Shown: positions 15,126 to 26,345, counted from the stretch's first letter. The stretch: 64,000 nt of DNA from Dasyornis broadbenti (GCA_013397935.1 VZRN01000635.1:251700-315699); one strand, 5' to 3'. Notes: generated from the letters alone by a model not told the origin. Numbers and translations: made by a program.

Positions 15126-16423
15126 GATCTTGCTGTCAGGCAGAGACCAGTGAATGCCACAACAACAGAGACAAACCCCGGCACTGATGTCACGCCAAGC
15201 ACTCCAGACTCTTTAGAGACAAGGCTGAGATCAGGGGCATGTGGAGCAGCTTTCCCTTTGCTCCCTCTGCACCCTTCTGCTGTCCTGATGGCATTGATTA
15301 CTTGATCCAGATGCTTTTCCTCCCTTTTCCCGCTCGGGCCAGGTCCTGCAAACAAACACTTCCACTTTCTCCTACAAGCAGGAGTTCAGCACGTGCACGG
15401 GGCTTGGCAGAACTGGAGCCTAAATTTGTTCCTGTTTCTGAATTCCAAGTTGGATTTTGACGCAGGGGTTATTTTATGTATTAAAATATCGGGTTTCTGC
15501 CCACACGCACGATGTGTGATGTATAACAGACCCGGCAAGGCAGCCGTTGGAAAAGGCCACTTAATCTGGGATTTATACAGAAGGAAGAGTTACCATTCCT
15601 TGTTTTTCAGCTTGGATTTATACACGACCAGGCTGTGAAGATGTTGCCCCTCAGAGGCTCCAGGATGTCCGTGTGATTCCGCATTGCACCCACACCCTAA
15701 AATCAGGACCTGAAACGCCACAGACCCTAATGAAAATGACTCCCCTTTGAGCTGCTTTATTGAAAACGCAACCTCAAGAAATAGTGGCCAGTCAGGAAAG
15801 CGACTTTAATCCGATATTTGTTATCCTCCTCCACAGGTTTTAAATCACTCCCTTTGCTCCCTGCTTTGAGCAAATACACCCTTATTGTTTTCCTAGTCCT
15901 GCTATGACCTTCTGGGAACGTTTTCATCGTGTAAAACAACCTGCAGTTCCCTACTTTATAAATCTCCTCCATTCCAAGTGTTAACACTACCTAATTCTCC
16001 GCTTTAGAGAGGAAATCATGTTTGTTTTTTTGAAGAGCCTGCTGGGAAGAGGAATATTTGCATTTAAAATATTTTTTTGCCATTTCATAAATTGTCTGGA
16101 GTTCTCTTCCCAGCGGGCAGCACAAGGCTGTTTATATAAGGGAAGAGGGAAGCTTGCTTTCCCATTACTTCCACAAAAATATGATTAACAGCGATAACTA
16201 TGCTAATTACTGCCATCGCTGCGCTTGGAACGCACCCCACTGGCTGGAGAGGCAGCACTTTGGGGTAATAATTAACTCCTTTTTCCCTCAATTACCTTTT
16301 ATTAGGAGAGCAGGAGGCGTCGGAGCAAAACAGCCGCGTATCTTCCAAGAAAAGCTCGCGCTTTCCAAGGGAGCCCCGGCGGAGGCGCCTGGCTGAGAGA
16401 ACTCGGGCGGGACGAGCCTTCCC
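15126..16423 (+). other. Immediate 5' flank of the CLDN14 coding exon
   Basis: No repeat and no other gene seen. A pyrimidine-rich run followed by ATTAG at 16301-16305 could be the splice acceptor of the coding exon; GC content rises sharply from about 16310. Confidence 0.35.
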
Positions 16424-17158
16424 ATGGCGAGCTGGGCCCTGGAGCTGCTCGGCTTCTCCCTGAGCCTGCTGGGCTTGGTGGGGACGTTGATCGCCACCAT
16501 CCTGCCCCACTGGTGGCGCTCGGCGCACGTGGGCGCCAACATCATCACGGCCGTGGCCTACGTGCGGGGCCTGTGGATGGAGTGCGTGTGGCACAGCACC
16601 GGCGTCTACACCTGCCACGTGCACCGCTCCCAGCTGGCGCTGCCCGCCGAGCTCCGCGCCGCCCGCGCCATGATGGTCATCTCCTGCCTGCTGGCCGCGC
16701 TGGCCGCCGGCCTGGCCGTGGTGGGGATGAGGTGCACGCTCTGCGCCGAGGGCAGCCCCGCCAAGGCCTCCATGGCCGTGGCCGGCGGCGCGGGGTTCGT
16801 GGCGGCCGGGCTGCTCTGCCTGGTGCCGGTGTCGTGGAGCACCAACGACGTCGTGGTGGATTTCTACAACCCCACGCTGCCGGCGGGGATGAAGTACGAG
16901 ATAGGCCAGGCTCTTTATCTCGGCTTCGTCTCCTCGGCCTTGAGCATGCTGGGCGGGGCTCTGCTGTGCGCCTCGTGCCTCGGGAATGAGCCGCAATTCC
17001 CGCCGCGATTCCAGCCGCAATTCCCATCGCAATTCCCGCCGCATTCCGGGACCGGACCACCTCCCTCCTCCCAACCACCGAGTGCCTACAAGGGAAACCA
17101 CGCTCCTTCCCTGACATCTGCATCCCACAGCGGCTACAGATTGAGTGACTACGTGTGA
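16424..17158 (+). CDS. CLDN14: Claudin-14, complete single coding exon (244 aa)
   Basis: Four-pass tight-junction protein that seals the paracellular space; in mammals it acts in cochlear hair-cell epithelium and kidney. Hydrophobic segments lie at about residues 8-28, 82-102, 116-136 and 160-182. The first extracellular loop has the claudin signature W30 ... G49-L50-W51 ... C54 ... C64. Val85, the site of a human deafness mutation, is conserved. The protein ends in S-G-Y-R-L-S-D-Y-V, a PDZ-binding tail as in human claudin-14. The start is in a good Kozak context (CCCATGG). The human protein is 239 aa; the extra length is in the cytoplasmic tail, where residues 189-208 form a tetrapeptide repeat. 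The coding exon is much more GC-rich than its surroundings. It converges with CHAF1B, matching human gene order. Upstream non-coding exons are expected but I could not place them; an acceptor-like AG at 16304-16305 could begin this exon. Identity is confident. Confidence 0.97.
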   Translation: MASWALELLGFSLSLLGLVGTLIATILPHWWRSAHVGANIITAVAYVRGLWMECVWHSTGVYTCHVHRSQLALPAELRAARAMMVISCLLAALAAGLAVVGMRCTLCAEGSPAKASMAVAGGAGFVAAGLLCLVPVSWSTNDVVVDFYNPTLPAGMKYEIGQALYLGFVSSALSMLGGALLCASCLGNEPQFPPRFQPQFPSQFPPHSGTGPPPSSQPPSAYKGNHAPSLTSASHSGYRLSDYV

Positions 17159-17184
17159 GTTCCCCAGGATGGGGACAATTTTCC

Positions 17185-17300
17185 CCTTGGAAATTGTCTC
17201 TCTCTCTCTCCATCTTTTTTGTAGGATGGGGTGTCTCTTCCCACAACAATCCAGAATCTGCCTTGGATATTGTGAAAAGAAAGGGAAAAATTGAAAACTC
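17185..17300 (-). repeat. Inverted copy of 14750-14858 within the CLDN14 3' UTR
   Basis: About 105 bases are a close reverse complement of 14750-14858, differing by a few substitutions and a CT expansion near 17200. Probably a piece of the same CR1-associated sequence. Confidence 0.8.
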
Positions 17301-17830
17301 CCCACCTCGGGAATTGCGTGCGTGTCACAAAATAACTCTGAATAGATGTGAAAGTTCCCCAGTGTTTGTTCCTTCCCTTTCTTCCGGGAGGAGGAAAGGA
17401 TGTGGGCACGGAACTGCCGGCTGCAAAACCTGGACATCCCCATCCACCTCCAGTCAGGGGTTTGCAGGCAGGGAATTCAAGGGATGGTTGGTTAAAAATA
17501 ATGGTTCGGTTTGGAATTTGCGTCCTGTGAAGCAGAACTGGCCACATCTCCTTGTTTCTCCCCCAAGAAGGCACCGTTTCCCCTAAAACCTGGAACTCCT
17601 CAGCGATACGCGGTGATTTCCAGCACGGATTGCCTGCTCGGCTCCTCATTTCCACGATTCACGAACGTTTCGTCATGACAAGGTATTCGTTTTGCTTTGA
17701 CTTCGCTTTTCTTGTTTGTTTTTTTTGCAGTCCCTTGAAATGCGAATTTCAGTGGCACTGTGACAGATGTATTTGACAGCCTGCTACAGCCAATATTTTA
17801 GGTTACATTACAATGTTTTGACCTTATCAA

Positions 17831-17836
17831 AATAAA
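17831..17836 (+). terminator. Candidate CLDN14 poly(A) signal AATAAA
   Basis: Canonical AATAAA about 670 bases after the CLDN14 stop codon, in an AT-rich context; a second one is at 17971-17976. Either could end the mRNA. Confidence 0.45.
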
Positions 17837-18829
17837 ATTTCAGCGCATTTTTGAAATGCACCGCAAGGGAAATGAACCCGCTCAGTGGCTCAGAATTGGG
17901 GTTTTTTTACAAATGTCAGGAGTAGAATGGAACCAGACACTTGATATTAAACAGATTTAAAAAAATTAAAAATAAAAGTTGTCAGAATTTGTCACAGAAT
18001 GGGCGTTTAACTTTGGAGGAGATTTAGCATTCTATACAATCTGTGCATTAAAGAGAGTGGAAAAACAGTTTCTAGAATCCAGTTCCCAAATCCCATGGAA
18101 TGAAATCCTGATTTCTTAGGATGAGTGTGAGTATTTTGTGCCTGAAGGTGTTAGCAAGGATATTTCCATCTCCTCCAGCGATTTTTGGGGAATTTCCATT
18201 TGGGATGCAAGGCACCCTCCATGCCAGCACTCAGGGACTGTGACCGCTGCTTGTCAGGAATATCAAATCCAGACATTTCCTTCTAAAATCCTCACAGAAT
18301 CCCATCATCCCACAATGTATTCGAACAACCAGAAATCAAAACAACGAGCAAAGAAGCCCATCCCTCTCCACTTCACGTTACAGTGAAGTCCCAGGCACAC
18401 ACACATTATGGTATAAAATCATCACCAAAAAAGAGAATCGCTGGATTCCTGTAAAAGCAGCAATTTCTAGGTCTCCCACATGCAACGTATGGACCAACAC
18501 ACTGGAAAAAAAAATAATTCCAAGACCTGTGAGGCAACAGATCTTAATTTGGCAAAAAGGACTGGTTTTAATTATATTATCACCTTGTAACACCTCCAGA
18601 GCTGGGAGCTTTTCAGCATTTCCCCTGGTTTCACCCCGAACCTTCCTTTTTGTGGCTGACCACCTTTGCCATTTGGTTCATGTTGATTTCAACTGGGACA
18701 GACTTTTTTCAGCATTGATTCCAGTCAACATCACCAGTCTTCTTAAAAAAATAAATGGCATTTCTAAGCAATTTGCTGAAACCAATAATAATAATAAAGA
18801 GGATCTGGGACCTGGTTTTGGTTACTTGT

Positions 18830-19112
18830 GGTGATAAGGACAAGGGGGAATGGCTTCCCAGTGCCAGAGGGCAGGGCTGGGTGGGATCTTGGGAAGGAAT
18901 TGTTCCCTGGGAGGGTGGGGAGGCCCTGGGATGGAATTCCCAGAGCAGCTGTGGCTGCCCCTGGATCCCTGGCAGTGTCCAAGGCCAGGTTGGACACTGG
19001 GGCTTGGAGCAGCCTGGGACAGTGGGAGGTGTCCCTGCCATGGCAGGGGTGGTGCTGGATGGGCTTTAAGGTCCTTTTCAATCCAAACCATTCCATGATT
19101 CCATAATTCCAT
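18830..19112 (+). mobile_element. CR1 LINE 3' fragment
   Basis: Sense CR1 from acaagggggaatggcttccc to a tail ending ccattccatgattcc. It is followed at once by a reverse-oriented CR1 with matching sequence. Confidence 0.88.
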
Positions 19113-19124
19113 GAACACGCAGAC

Positions 19125-19470
19125 CAGGTGCTTCTCTGGGCACCCTGGGCCAGGGCCTCCCCACCCTCCCAGGGAACAATTCCTTCCCAAGATCCCATCC
19201 AGCCCTGCCCTCTGGCACTGGGAAGCCATTCCCTGGGTCCTGGCCCTCCATTCCTTGCAAATTGTCTCTCTCCATGTTTCCTGGGGCTCCTTCAGGCCCT
19301 GCAAGGCCACACTGAGCTCAGCCCAAAGCTTCTCCTCTCCAGGCTGAACAATCCCAGCTCTGCCAGCCTTTCCTCCCAGCAGAGCTGCTCCATCCCTCTG
19401 CTCACCCTGCTGCCTCCATGGACTCTCTCCAGCAGCTCCAGCTCCTTCCTGTGCTGGGCCCCAGGGCTGG
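19125..19470 (-). mobile_element. CR1 LINE fragment, reverse orientation
   Basis: Reverse CR1 lacking its 3' tail. Bases 19152-19374 are identical to 36941-37163 except for one substitution. Confidence 0.88.
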
Positions 19471-19475
19471 GTGCT

Positions 19476-19557
19476 GGTGGAAGGTGTCCCTGCCCACGGC
19501 AGGGGCTGGAACTGGATCATCTTTAAGGTCCCCTCCACCCCAAATTCTGTGATCACT
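19476..19557 (+). mobile_element. CR1 3' tail fragment
   Basis: Sense tail: ggaaggtgtccctgcccacg, then a diverged tail ending attctgtgatcac. Together with the two preceding pieces it forms a +/-/+ CR1 composite. Confidence 0.78.
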
Positions 19558-20088
19558 GACTCTAAAACTCTTTAATTCCTTACCCTGAGGTGCAGGGAAT
19601 GGACACAAACTGCACAATGGCTTCTTAGAGAAGATGGAGACAAACTTTTCCCATTACGGGTCCATTACTGATTTCTGGGATACCTTTCCAGCCCAATGGA
19701 GGTGGTCAATCCTCTGAGCTTTCCCTGTATTTCCCTTATACCAGATCCTGCCAAGTGATTCCATATCAACCTGACCTGGGGCTCTGGACAGCCATGAATG
19801 CTGCAGCACAATTCCAAGTGAGGAAATGGGCTGGGGGTCAGTAGGTGCTGTGTTTGCTCCATCCTGATAAATTCATTCCCTTGCCAAGTGCTGGTGTGCT
19901 GGGAACACTCCTGTGTAGGGGCTCTTCTTGCAGCAGCAATTCCCAGCCAGGCAGGAGCCGTGACAGCACAGGGAACAGTTTATAGAACCCTGGCAAAAAT
20001 ACCTGGAAGTGCTCGGATGTCAATAAAGAGGGAAATGGTTTCTTTCACAAAGCTGTGAACCAGTGATTCTTGCTCCATAAAATCAATC

Positions 20089-20645
20089 TTTCTTTTCTTT
20101 CTTTCTCTTTCTTTTCTTTCTTTCTTTCTCTTTCTCTCTCTTTCTTTCTCTTTCTTTTCTTTCTTTCTTTCTCTTTCTTTTCTTTCTTTCTTTCTCTTTC
20201 TTTTCTTTCTTTCTTTCTCTTTCTTTTCTTTCTCTTTCTTTTCTTTCTTTCTCTTTCTTTTCTTTCTTTCTCTCTCTTTTCTTTCTTTCTCTCTCTTTCT
20301 TTCTCTTTCTTTTCTTTCTTTCTTTCTCTNNNNNNNNNNNNNNNNNNNNNNNNNNNNNNNNNNNNNNNNNNNNNNNNNNNNNNNNNNNNNNNNNNNNNNN
20401 NNNNNNNNNNNNNNNNNNNNNNNNNNNNNNNNNNNNNNNNNNNNNNNNNNNNNNNNNNNNNNNNNNNNNNNNNNNNNNNNNNNNNNNNNNNNNNNNNNNN
20501 NNNNNNNNNNNNNNNNNNNNNNNNNNNNNNNNNNNNNNNNNNNNNNNNNNNNNNNNNNNNNNNNNNNNNNNNNNNNNNNNNNNNNNNNNNNNNNNNNNNN
20601 NNNNNNNNNNNNNNNNNNNNNNNNNNNNNNNNNNNNNNNNNNNTT

Positions 20646-20740
<95 letters not shown>

Positions 20741-21055
20741 CTTTCTTTCTCTTTTCTTTCCCTTTCTTTCTATTTCTTTTCTTTCCCTTTCTTTCTTTTT
20801 CTCTCTTTCTTTCTCTTTCTTTCTCTTTCCTTCTCTCTCTCTTTTTCTTTCTTTCTTGTTCTTTCTCTCTTTCTTTCTCTTTTTCTTTCTCTCTTTCTTT
20901 CTCTTTCTCTCTCTTTTTCTTTCTTTTTCTTTCTCTTTTTCTTTTTGTCTTCCTTTCTCTTTCTTTCTCTTTCTTTCTCTTTCTCTCTCTCCCTCTCTCT
21001 CTCCCTCTTTCCTTCTTTCTTTCCCCCTCTCTCTTTCTCTCTCTTTTTTCTCCCC
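20089..21055. repeat. CTTT/CTTTT pyrimidine array with assembly gap
   Basis: Nearly pure pyrimidine on the + strand: irregular CTTT, CTTTT and CTCTTT units, then an N run at 20330-20643, pure (CTTT)n after it, and impure units to 21055. The true length is unknown. The frame that reads through it is an artefact. Confidence 0.97.
20330..20643. other. Assembly gap (314 N)
   Basis: Run of N inside the pyrimidine array, probably a sequencing or assembly failure in the repeat. The gap size may be nominal. Confidence 0.99.
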
Positions 21056-22180
21056 TCCTTTGCTCTACAACACGACATTAAGCCTTCCTTGCATGCCTTG
21101 CCTTGCTGTACAACATAAGAGAGATGTTCATTTTCACTTACTCCCTTAACAATCATTCACACAGCTCAGTCCCCGTGTTACCCATATTTCCCATTCTTAT
21201 CACTAAAGGGGCACCTGGGCACGTTGATTCCCAGTTTAACTCAGAGCATCCTTTCCAGCTCTCCAGCCCATGGCATCAGAAGCCTTGTTTAAACCCTTTA
21301 CTGAGTTTTCCATAAACTCAAACACCTGAATGGCCTTAAAATCTCTCTCTGTGGAGAAGAAAGGCAGGACAGACCCAACCTCCCTCCTTTTTCCTGGGGG
21401 AAAAGGGCGTTAATTTTATTTTCTGCTTTAAGCAGGAGGAAAATGCATTAATTTCATTAGCTCACACCTAAAAGATGTTTGGTAAGCAAACTGTTAGAAA
21501 GTGGAGTGAATAAAAAGAGTGAATCAATGCAGAGATTTGATCTGTTGAGAGCACATGTACAGGCTCCACACATGTGTGTGTAGCTAGGAAATGCTGGAAT
21601 TCTGGCTCCATTGCCTCCACCGAGGTCACAGTTTCACCCATAAGCTCATTACTGTTGTCAATACTCCCCAATCTATTAGAGAGCTTTTAACTAAAAGGCC
21701 TCCAGAGCAAAGAGAATCAAAGTCGTGGCGATTTTGCCCCCTACGAGGGACGGCAAGGAAAGGCTTTTGCTGGCCATTTCACAAAGTGGTTGGTATTGAG
21801 CACAGCAGCTGCAACCCGCGGGGTGTGAGAGGGAGCTCTCCCTTCCACTGGAGTCAAGGACAAGCAATTTGAGTTTTCAAATGTCACAATCACTGGTGTT
21901 GATCCCCGGGGGTGCTCTCAAATCCACGCAGGCCCGGGCTAGCAGCACCATTCCCAGCCCTGGCAATTCCAGCCCAATTAGGCTGCCTTGCTAATGAACC
22001 TCAGCTGCTTTTCATGGCTCTCTGTGTGAGCAAAGGCCACTCTGGCAGTGCAATCCCACCCTGCCCTGAGCTGCCTCTGTGTTTGGTTTGGTCACATTTT
22101 TATCATTCCACGAAAAAACATGGGAGAGCAAAAGTCAGGAAGTATTAATAAACCTTGAAAAACAAGAGTTGGGATTAAAT
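21056..22180. other. No gene recognised; convergent intergenic region
   Basis: Unique sequence between the pyrimidine array and a CR1 fragment. Nothing protein-like or RNA-like seen. Confidence 0.5.
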
Positions 22181-22182
22181 TG

Positions 22183-22330
22183 CTTGGGAGGGGTTGTGGC
22201 TGCCCCTGGATCCCTGGAGTGTCCAAGGCCAGGTTGGATGGGGCTTGGAGCAGCCTGGGACAGTGGAATCCCAGGGGGTGGATGATCCTGAAGGTCTCTT
22301 CCAGCCTGGATGATTCTGCGATCCTGTGAC
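22183..22330 (+). mobile_element. CR1 3' fragment
   Basis: Sense CR1 (ggttgtggctgcccctggat to a tail ending gattctgcgatcctgtgac), with a small internal deletion relative to other copies. Confidence 0.85.
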
Positions 22331-22472
22331 GTCCTCTGCAAAGATCAGATAAAGCAACACCAGATTCGGGTTACAGCATGGATGCAAAGCCAGATCGTGT
22401 TAAGTCCCCTCACTCTTGAAAGGAAGTTGAGGAGGAAGAATCTGGGATTTGGGACAGTTTAGTAAAATCCTT

Positions 22473-23240
22473 TCATTTCACTGAGCTCCACCAGCTCAAG
22501 GAATCAGCTTGGCAAGTATCGATGTTTTCTAGAGTTTTATGGAATTGGCATTTGCTCCCTCTGCACCAAGGGAAAACCTCCAAGGAAGTTGCCAGCAGGA
22601 GGAAAGTGGGAGCAAGGAAAGGGCATTTCCATCCCCAGTGATACCCGAGAGCTCCTTGGGTGACCTGAACACGTAACAAGCACGGCTCTGCTGGACCCAA
22701 ATCCCCCCAGAACTCCTGGCATTCCAAGCACCGGAACGTGCGGCGCACCCACCGCTCCCTGAACCCCAGCGATGGCACCTCAGGCTCCTCCCACACCTCA
22801 AACTCCTCCTCTCCCAGAATCCCAAAGCAATCTGGGCTCTTCCCGCTGCAGTTTGGTGCCTCCTGGCAGAAGTTACGTGGCAGACACGAGCAAAGCGTGC
22901 CATAAAACCAGAAGTGGGCCGTGAACGGGATTTCTGGGATGTCTCTTTGCTTCCAAGGCCCAGACAGGAGAATATTGGCATTTAGAGAAGGTCCCACGCC
23001 ATGGACACAACACCCTCCCTCCCTCTGGAGGCTCTGTGGTCTCTGGGCATCAGCTCCAGCTTTCCCTCAGTGTAGCCAGGCCTGCAGGAACTTCTGGGAT
23101 CCGATCTGCTGCAAGATCTGCTGCTCCTTCCCCAGGCCCAGCCGGAGTTTCCTCTGTTCCTTCCGCAGCACGTTTTGAAGTTGTGGCCAGCTCTGTTGTA
23201 GTCTTTGTTTTCTCCTTGATGAATTCCTTCGCCTCCTGAG
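22473..23240 (-). other. ORF-rich sequence of unknown origin
   Basis: All three minus-strand frames have long open stretches (up to 174 codons at 22997-22473). One frame near 23240-23080 reads a Leu/Gln/Lys-rich helix-like peptide that includes NVLRKEQRKLRLGLGKEQQ before a stop. I recognise no family. It may be chance in GC-rich DNA or a decayed pseudogene. Confidence 0.2.
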
Positions 23241-23242
23241 GA

Positions 23243-23325
23243 GTTTCCCTGCCCATGGCAGGGGGTGGAACCAGATGAGCTTTTAAGGTCCCTTCCAACC
23301 CCAACCATTCAGGGATTCCATGGTT
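23243..23325 (+). mobile_element. CR1 3' tail fragment
   Basis: cctgcccatggcagggggtg followed by the aaggtcccttccaacccc segment and a short tail. Confidence 0.78.
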
Positions 23326-23714
23326 TAAGCTCAGAGCACACTCAGGAGGGATGCAAGGGTCATTATCCCTCCTTTTTTACGACGAGTACCCAGAGAGCAG
23401 GCGAGCTCAGTGATTGCTGCCGACTTCACTGCAGGGCTTTTAGAAAGTGGCCACTGCTCAGCACCAACCAGTGACCCCCAGTCCCTTGGGGGGTGGGAGC
23501 TGGCTGAACCCTCTCATCCCCAAAACCAGCCTGAGATGCCAGAGCTGACTGGGAACAGCAGGGGCCAAACACGGAGCCTCCGGAGCTGGTCCCAAAGTGC
23601 TGCCTGGCCTGGGATACTCAGGGAGAAATCAGCCTCAAAGTTCACACCAGGGACTCATGGGCAGCTCAGCTGTGGCACAGCACCCTGAGCCTCCTTCCTG
23701 AGCACAGGAGTCAC

Positions 23715-24110
23715 TGAATCCCAGAATCCCTGAGGTTGGAAAAGATTTTCAAGGTCATGGAGTCCAAGCCGTGCCCGATGCCCACCTTGTCCCCAGCCCA
23801 GAGCACTGAGTGCCACAGCCAGGCCTTCCTTGGACACCTGCAGGGATGGGGACTCCAAAGCTCCCTGGGCAGCCCCTGCCAAGGCCTGGCCACCCTTTCC
23901 ATGGAGAAATTCCTGCTGCTGTCCAAGCTGAGCCTCCCCTGGCCCAGCCTGAGGCCGTTCCCTCTCCTCCTGTCCCTGTTCCCTGGCAGCACAGCCCGAC
24001 CCCCCCGGCTGCCCCCTCCTGTCAGGAGCTGTGCAGAGCCACAAGGTTCCCCCTGAGCCTCCTCTGCTCCAGCCTCAGCCCTTTCCCAGCTCCCTCAGCC
24101 GCTCCTCACA
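23715..24110 (-). mobile_element. CR1 LINE 3' fragment, reverse orientation
   Basis: Reverse CR1 from a tail (gaatcccagaatccctgagg) through the 'ggagctgtgcagagccacaa' segment to 'agctccctcagccgctcctc'. Nearly identical over about 370 bases to the sense copy at 35215-35610. Confidence 0.9.
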
Positions 24111-25199
24111 GGATTGACTCTCCAGAACCTTCACCATCCTCACCAGGAAAGATCCATACCCAGAACAAGGCAGAGACTGAATCTCCACCCCAGCTCCAGT
24201 TTTTCTCCAGCAGCTCCATCTCCCCTGTCCAAAGGAAAAGCCCATTTCAGCAGAGGATGAGCTGAATTATCTGCTCCATCAGATTCCAGCTTCACTCCAT
24301 GGGAGCCAACTCCCGCTCATGGCTCACCTGAAAGCCTCTGGAAAAAGCCAGCTCTAGCTCCCTGTGGGTTAATCACAGAATCCCAGAGGATGCAGCCAAT
24401 AGCTCCTTCCCTGTTTAAACACAGTCTGAATTGGCTATTAACTACCTGCTGTGTTTGGCAGCTCTTTTACTCCGAAAATAAATAACTGTATGAAAAGTCA
24501 TAAACTCTATATTGGACTTTTTCATTTAAAAAAAAAAAAAAAGAAAAAAATCCCCCCAAAAATCAAAGTACTGTCAGGATTTCAGCAGCCTCATTTCTTG
24601 CAGTAAATCTGCTTCCACAGCTGTTCTTGCTGTACTGTGTCCTTCAGCCAAGAGTAGCTGCAGTCCAACATTTCCTTCTTAAGTTATTCCTTACCCAGAG
24701 CAAAGCCAAGGGAATTTTGGACAGGGCCAGCCTGCTCGAAATTATGAATGTGCTCTTATTAGAGCAGGTTGCATGTTTTATATTAAATATTCATTCAAAT
24801 AACAATCCAGCAAAATGTTTGTCGGGATGAGAGTTACTTTGGCTGAAAGGACACATTTTTCTTCCAGTCTCCACCAAAACTCACCCATATTTATCACGTC
24901 CAGGATCTGAGGGCACTTAATGAAGATCTTGCTTGAACTTGGTTGAGCTCCTTCCCCCGGTGCCAGATCCTGTTCTCCTGTTTCAGCGTTGCACCAGTTC
25001 AGGAATTGCTTGGTCCTCACCAGGGAAAAGCCTTTTACAGGTTCCACTGCAGCTCATAAAAAGGGGGAAAAAAAATTTAAAAAGGGGGAAAAAAGGAAAA
25101 AAAAAAAAAAGGAAAGTAGCATTTTCTCCTCGTGCCTCTTAAAAACCTGCCCATGTTGAGCTGAGAGCCACAGAGTGTCTTGTGGAGTGGTCTGATTTC

Positions 25200-25510
25200 A
25201 TGGAATCATGGAATGGTTGGGTTGGGGGGGGACCTTAAATCCCATCCAGCCCCACCCCTGCCATGGCAGGGACACCTTCCACTGTCCCAGGCTGCTCCAA
25301 GCCCCAGTGTCCAACCTGGCCTTGGGCACTGCCAGGGATCCAGGGGCAGCCACAGCTTCTCTGGGAATTCCATCCCAGGGCCTCCCCGCCCTCCCAGGGA
25401 ACAATTCCTTCCCAAGATCCCACCTAACCCTCTTCCCCCTCAGCTTAAGGCCATTCCCTGTGTCCTGTCCCTCCACCCCTTGTGGAAAGTCACTCTCCAA
25501 GTCAAACCAT
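25200..25510 (-). mobile_element. CR1 LINE 3' fragment, reverse orientation
   Basis: Starts with the reverse tail atggaatcatggaatggttg, then the standard block up to tgtcctgtccctccacccct and a short remainder. Confidence 0.88.
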
Positions 25511-26186
25511 GGAAGAAAGGTTTCCTCTAAATCCCAGAGAATTCAGTTTTCCAGCAGAACTCCATGCCTTGCTCTGAGCTAAACCCCAGCTCCAGGAGCT
25601 GCTTCCATGAGCAAAGTTAAAGATCAGCAATGTTGCCATCATGTGGCTGCTCCCAGCAAAGGCTCAGGCGTGAGCCTGAATTTCTTCACCTCCAGAAAGC
25701 AGATTGCACCTGGATCCTGCTGCTGAAACTCGGAGACAATGTTTGAAGTTGTCACTATTATGGGATATAATCAGAGTCATTATTTTTATAGCAAGAACAT
25801 GGGTAAAGTAGAAAAAGTGTTCCCACCCCTTCCACCGGGCCCCTTATCCTCAGGGATTTGTGGATCATGTTTAAAACCTCGCTCCAAAATGAATCTGGAG
25901 TTATCCAAGCAGAAATTACAGAAGTGAAAATCCCCTCTTCCTGCAGAAAGCAAGAGGGAAGAAAAAAGGAGAAGTAATCAGATTCAATATCCTTCTTATT
26001 AGACATGGCTTGAAAGCAAAATTTTAATGTTCCAACACTTGAATTACTTTATCCTACGGCTGCTGTAATAATTTGTGATTGTCAATGATTTTATTCTATT
26101 TTCTCTTCTCTGCAGTATCCCATCAAGCTCTCCTACACTGACAAGAAAAATCCAAGGAAAACGACTCCCAGAGCCCACATCAGAAA

Positions 26187-26345
26187 AGTTGTGGCTGCCC
26201 CTGGATCCCTGGCAGTGCCCAAGGCCAGGTTGGACACTGGGGCTTGGAGCAGCCTGGGACAGTGGAAGGTGTCCCTGCCATGGCAGGGGTGGGATGGGAT
26301 GGGCTTTCAGGTCCCTTCCAACTCAAACCGTTCAGTGCTTCCATG
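26187..26345 (+). mobile_element. CR1 3' fragment
   Basis: gttgtggctgcccctggatc through ttggagcagcctgggacagt to the tail ccgttcagtgcttccatga. Confidence 0.88.

Larger units (their letters stand above)
17159..18000 (+). other. CLDN14: CLDN14 3' untranslated region (extent inferred)
   Basis: AT-rich non-coding sequence follows the stop codon. Poly(A) signals AATAAA occur at 17831-17836 and 17971-17976. The first 130 bases carry a reverse-oriented repeat fragment (17185-17300) that matches 14750-14858. The exact transcript end is not determined. Confidence 0.5.

Noticed and set aside
16292..17443. 383-codon antisense frame over CLDN14
   Set aside because: Shadow of the GC-rich claudin exon; it has no independent protein features.
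18822..19556. 244-codon minus-strand frame and many similar 90-200 codon frames repeated through the window
   Set aside because: They recur wherever the CR1 3' region occurs (25200, 27890, 36797 and others) and reflect the repeat, not a gene family.
20070..21149. Ser/Phe/Leu frame of 359 codons through the pyrimidine array
   Set aside because: Artefact of the CTTT repeat and the N run.
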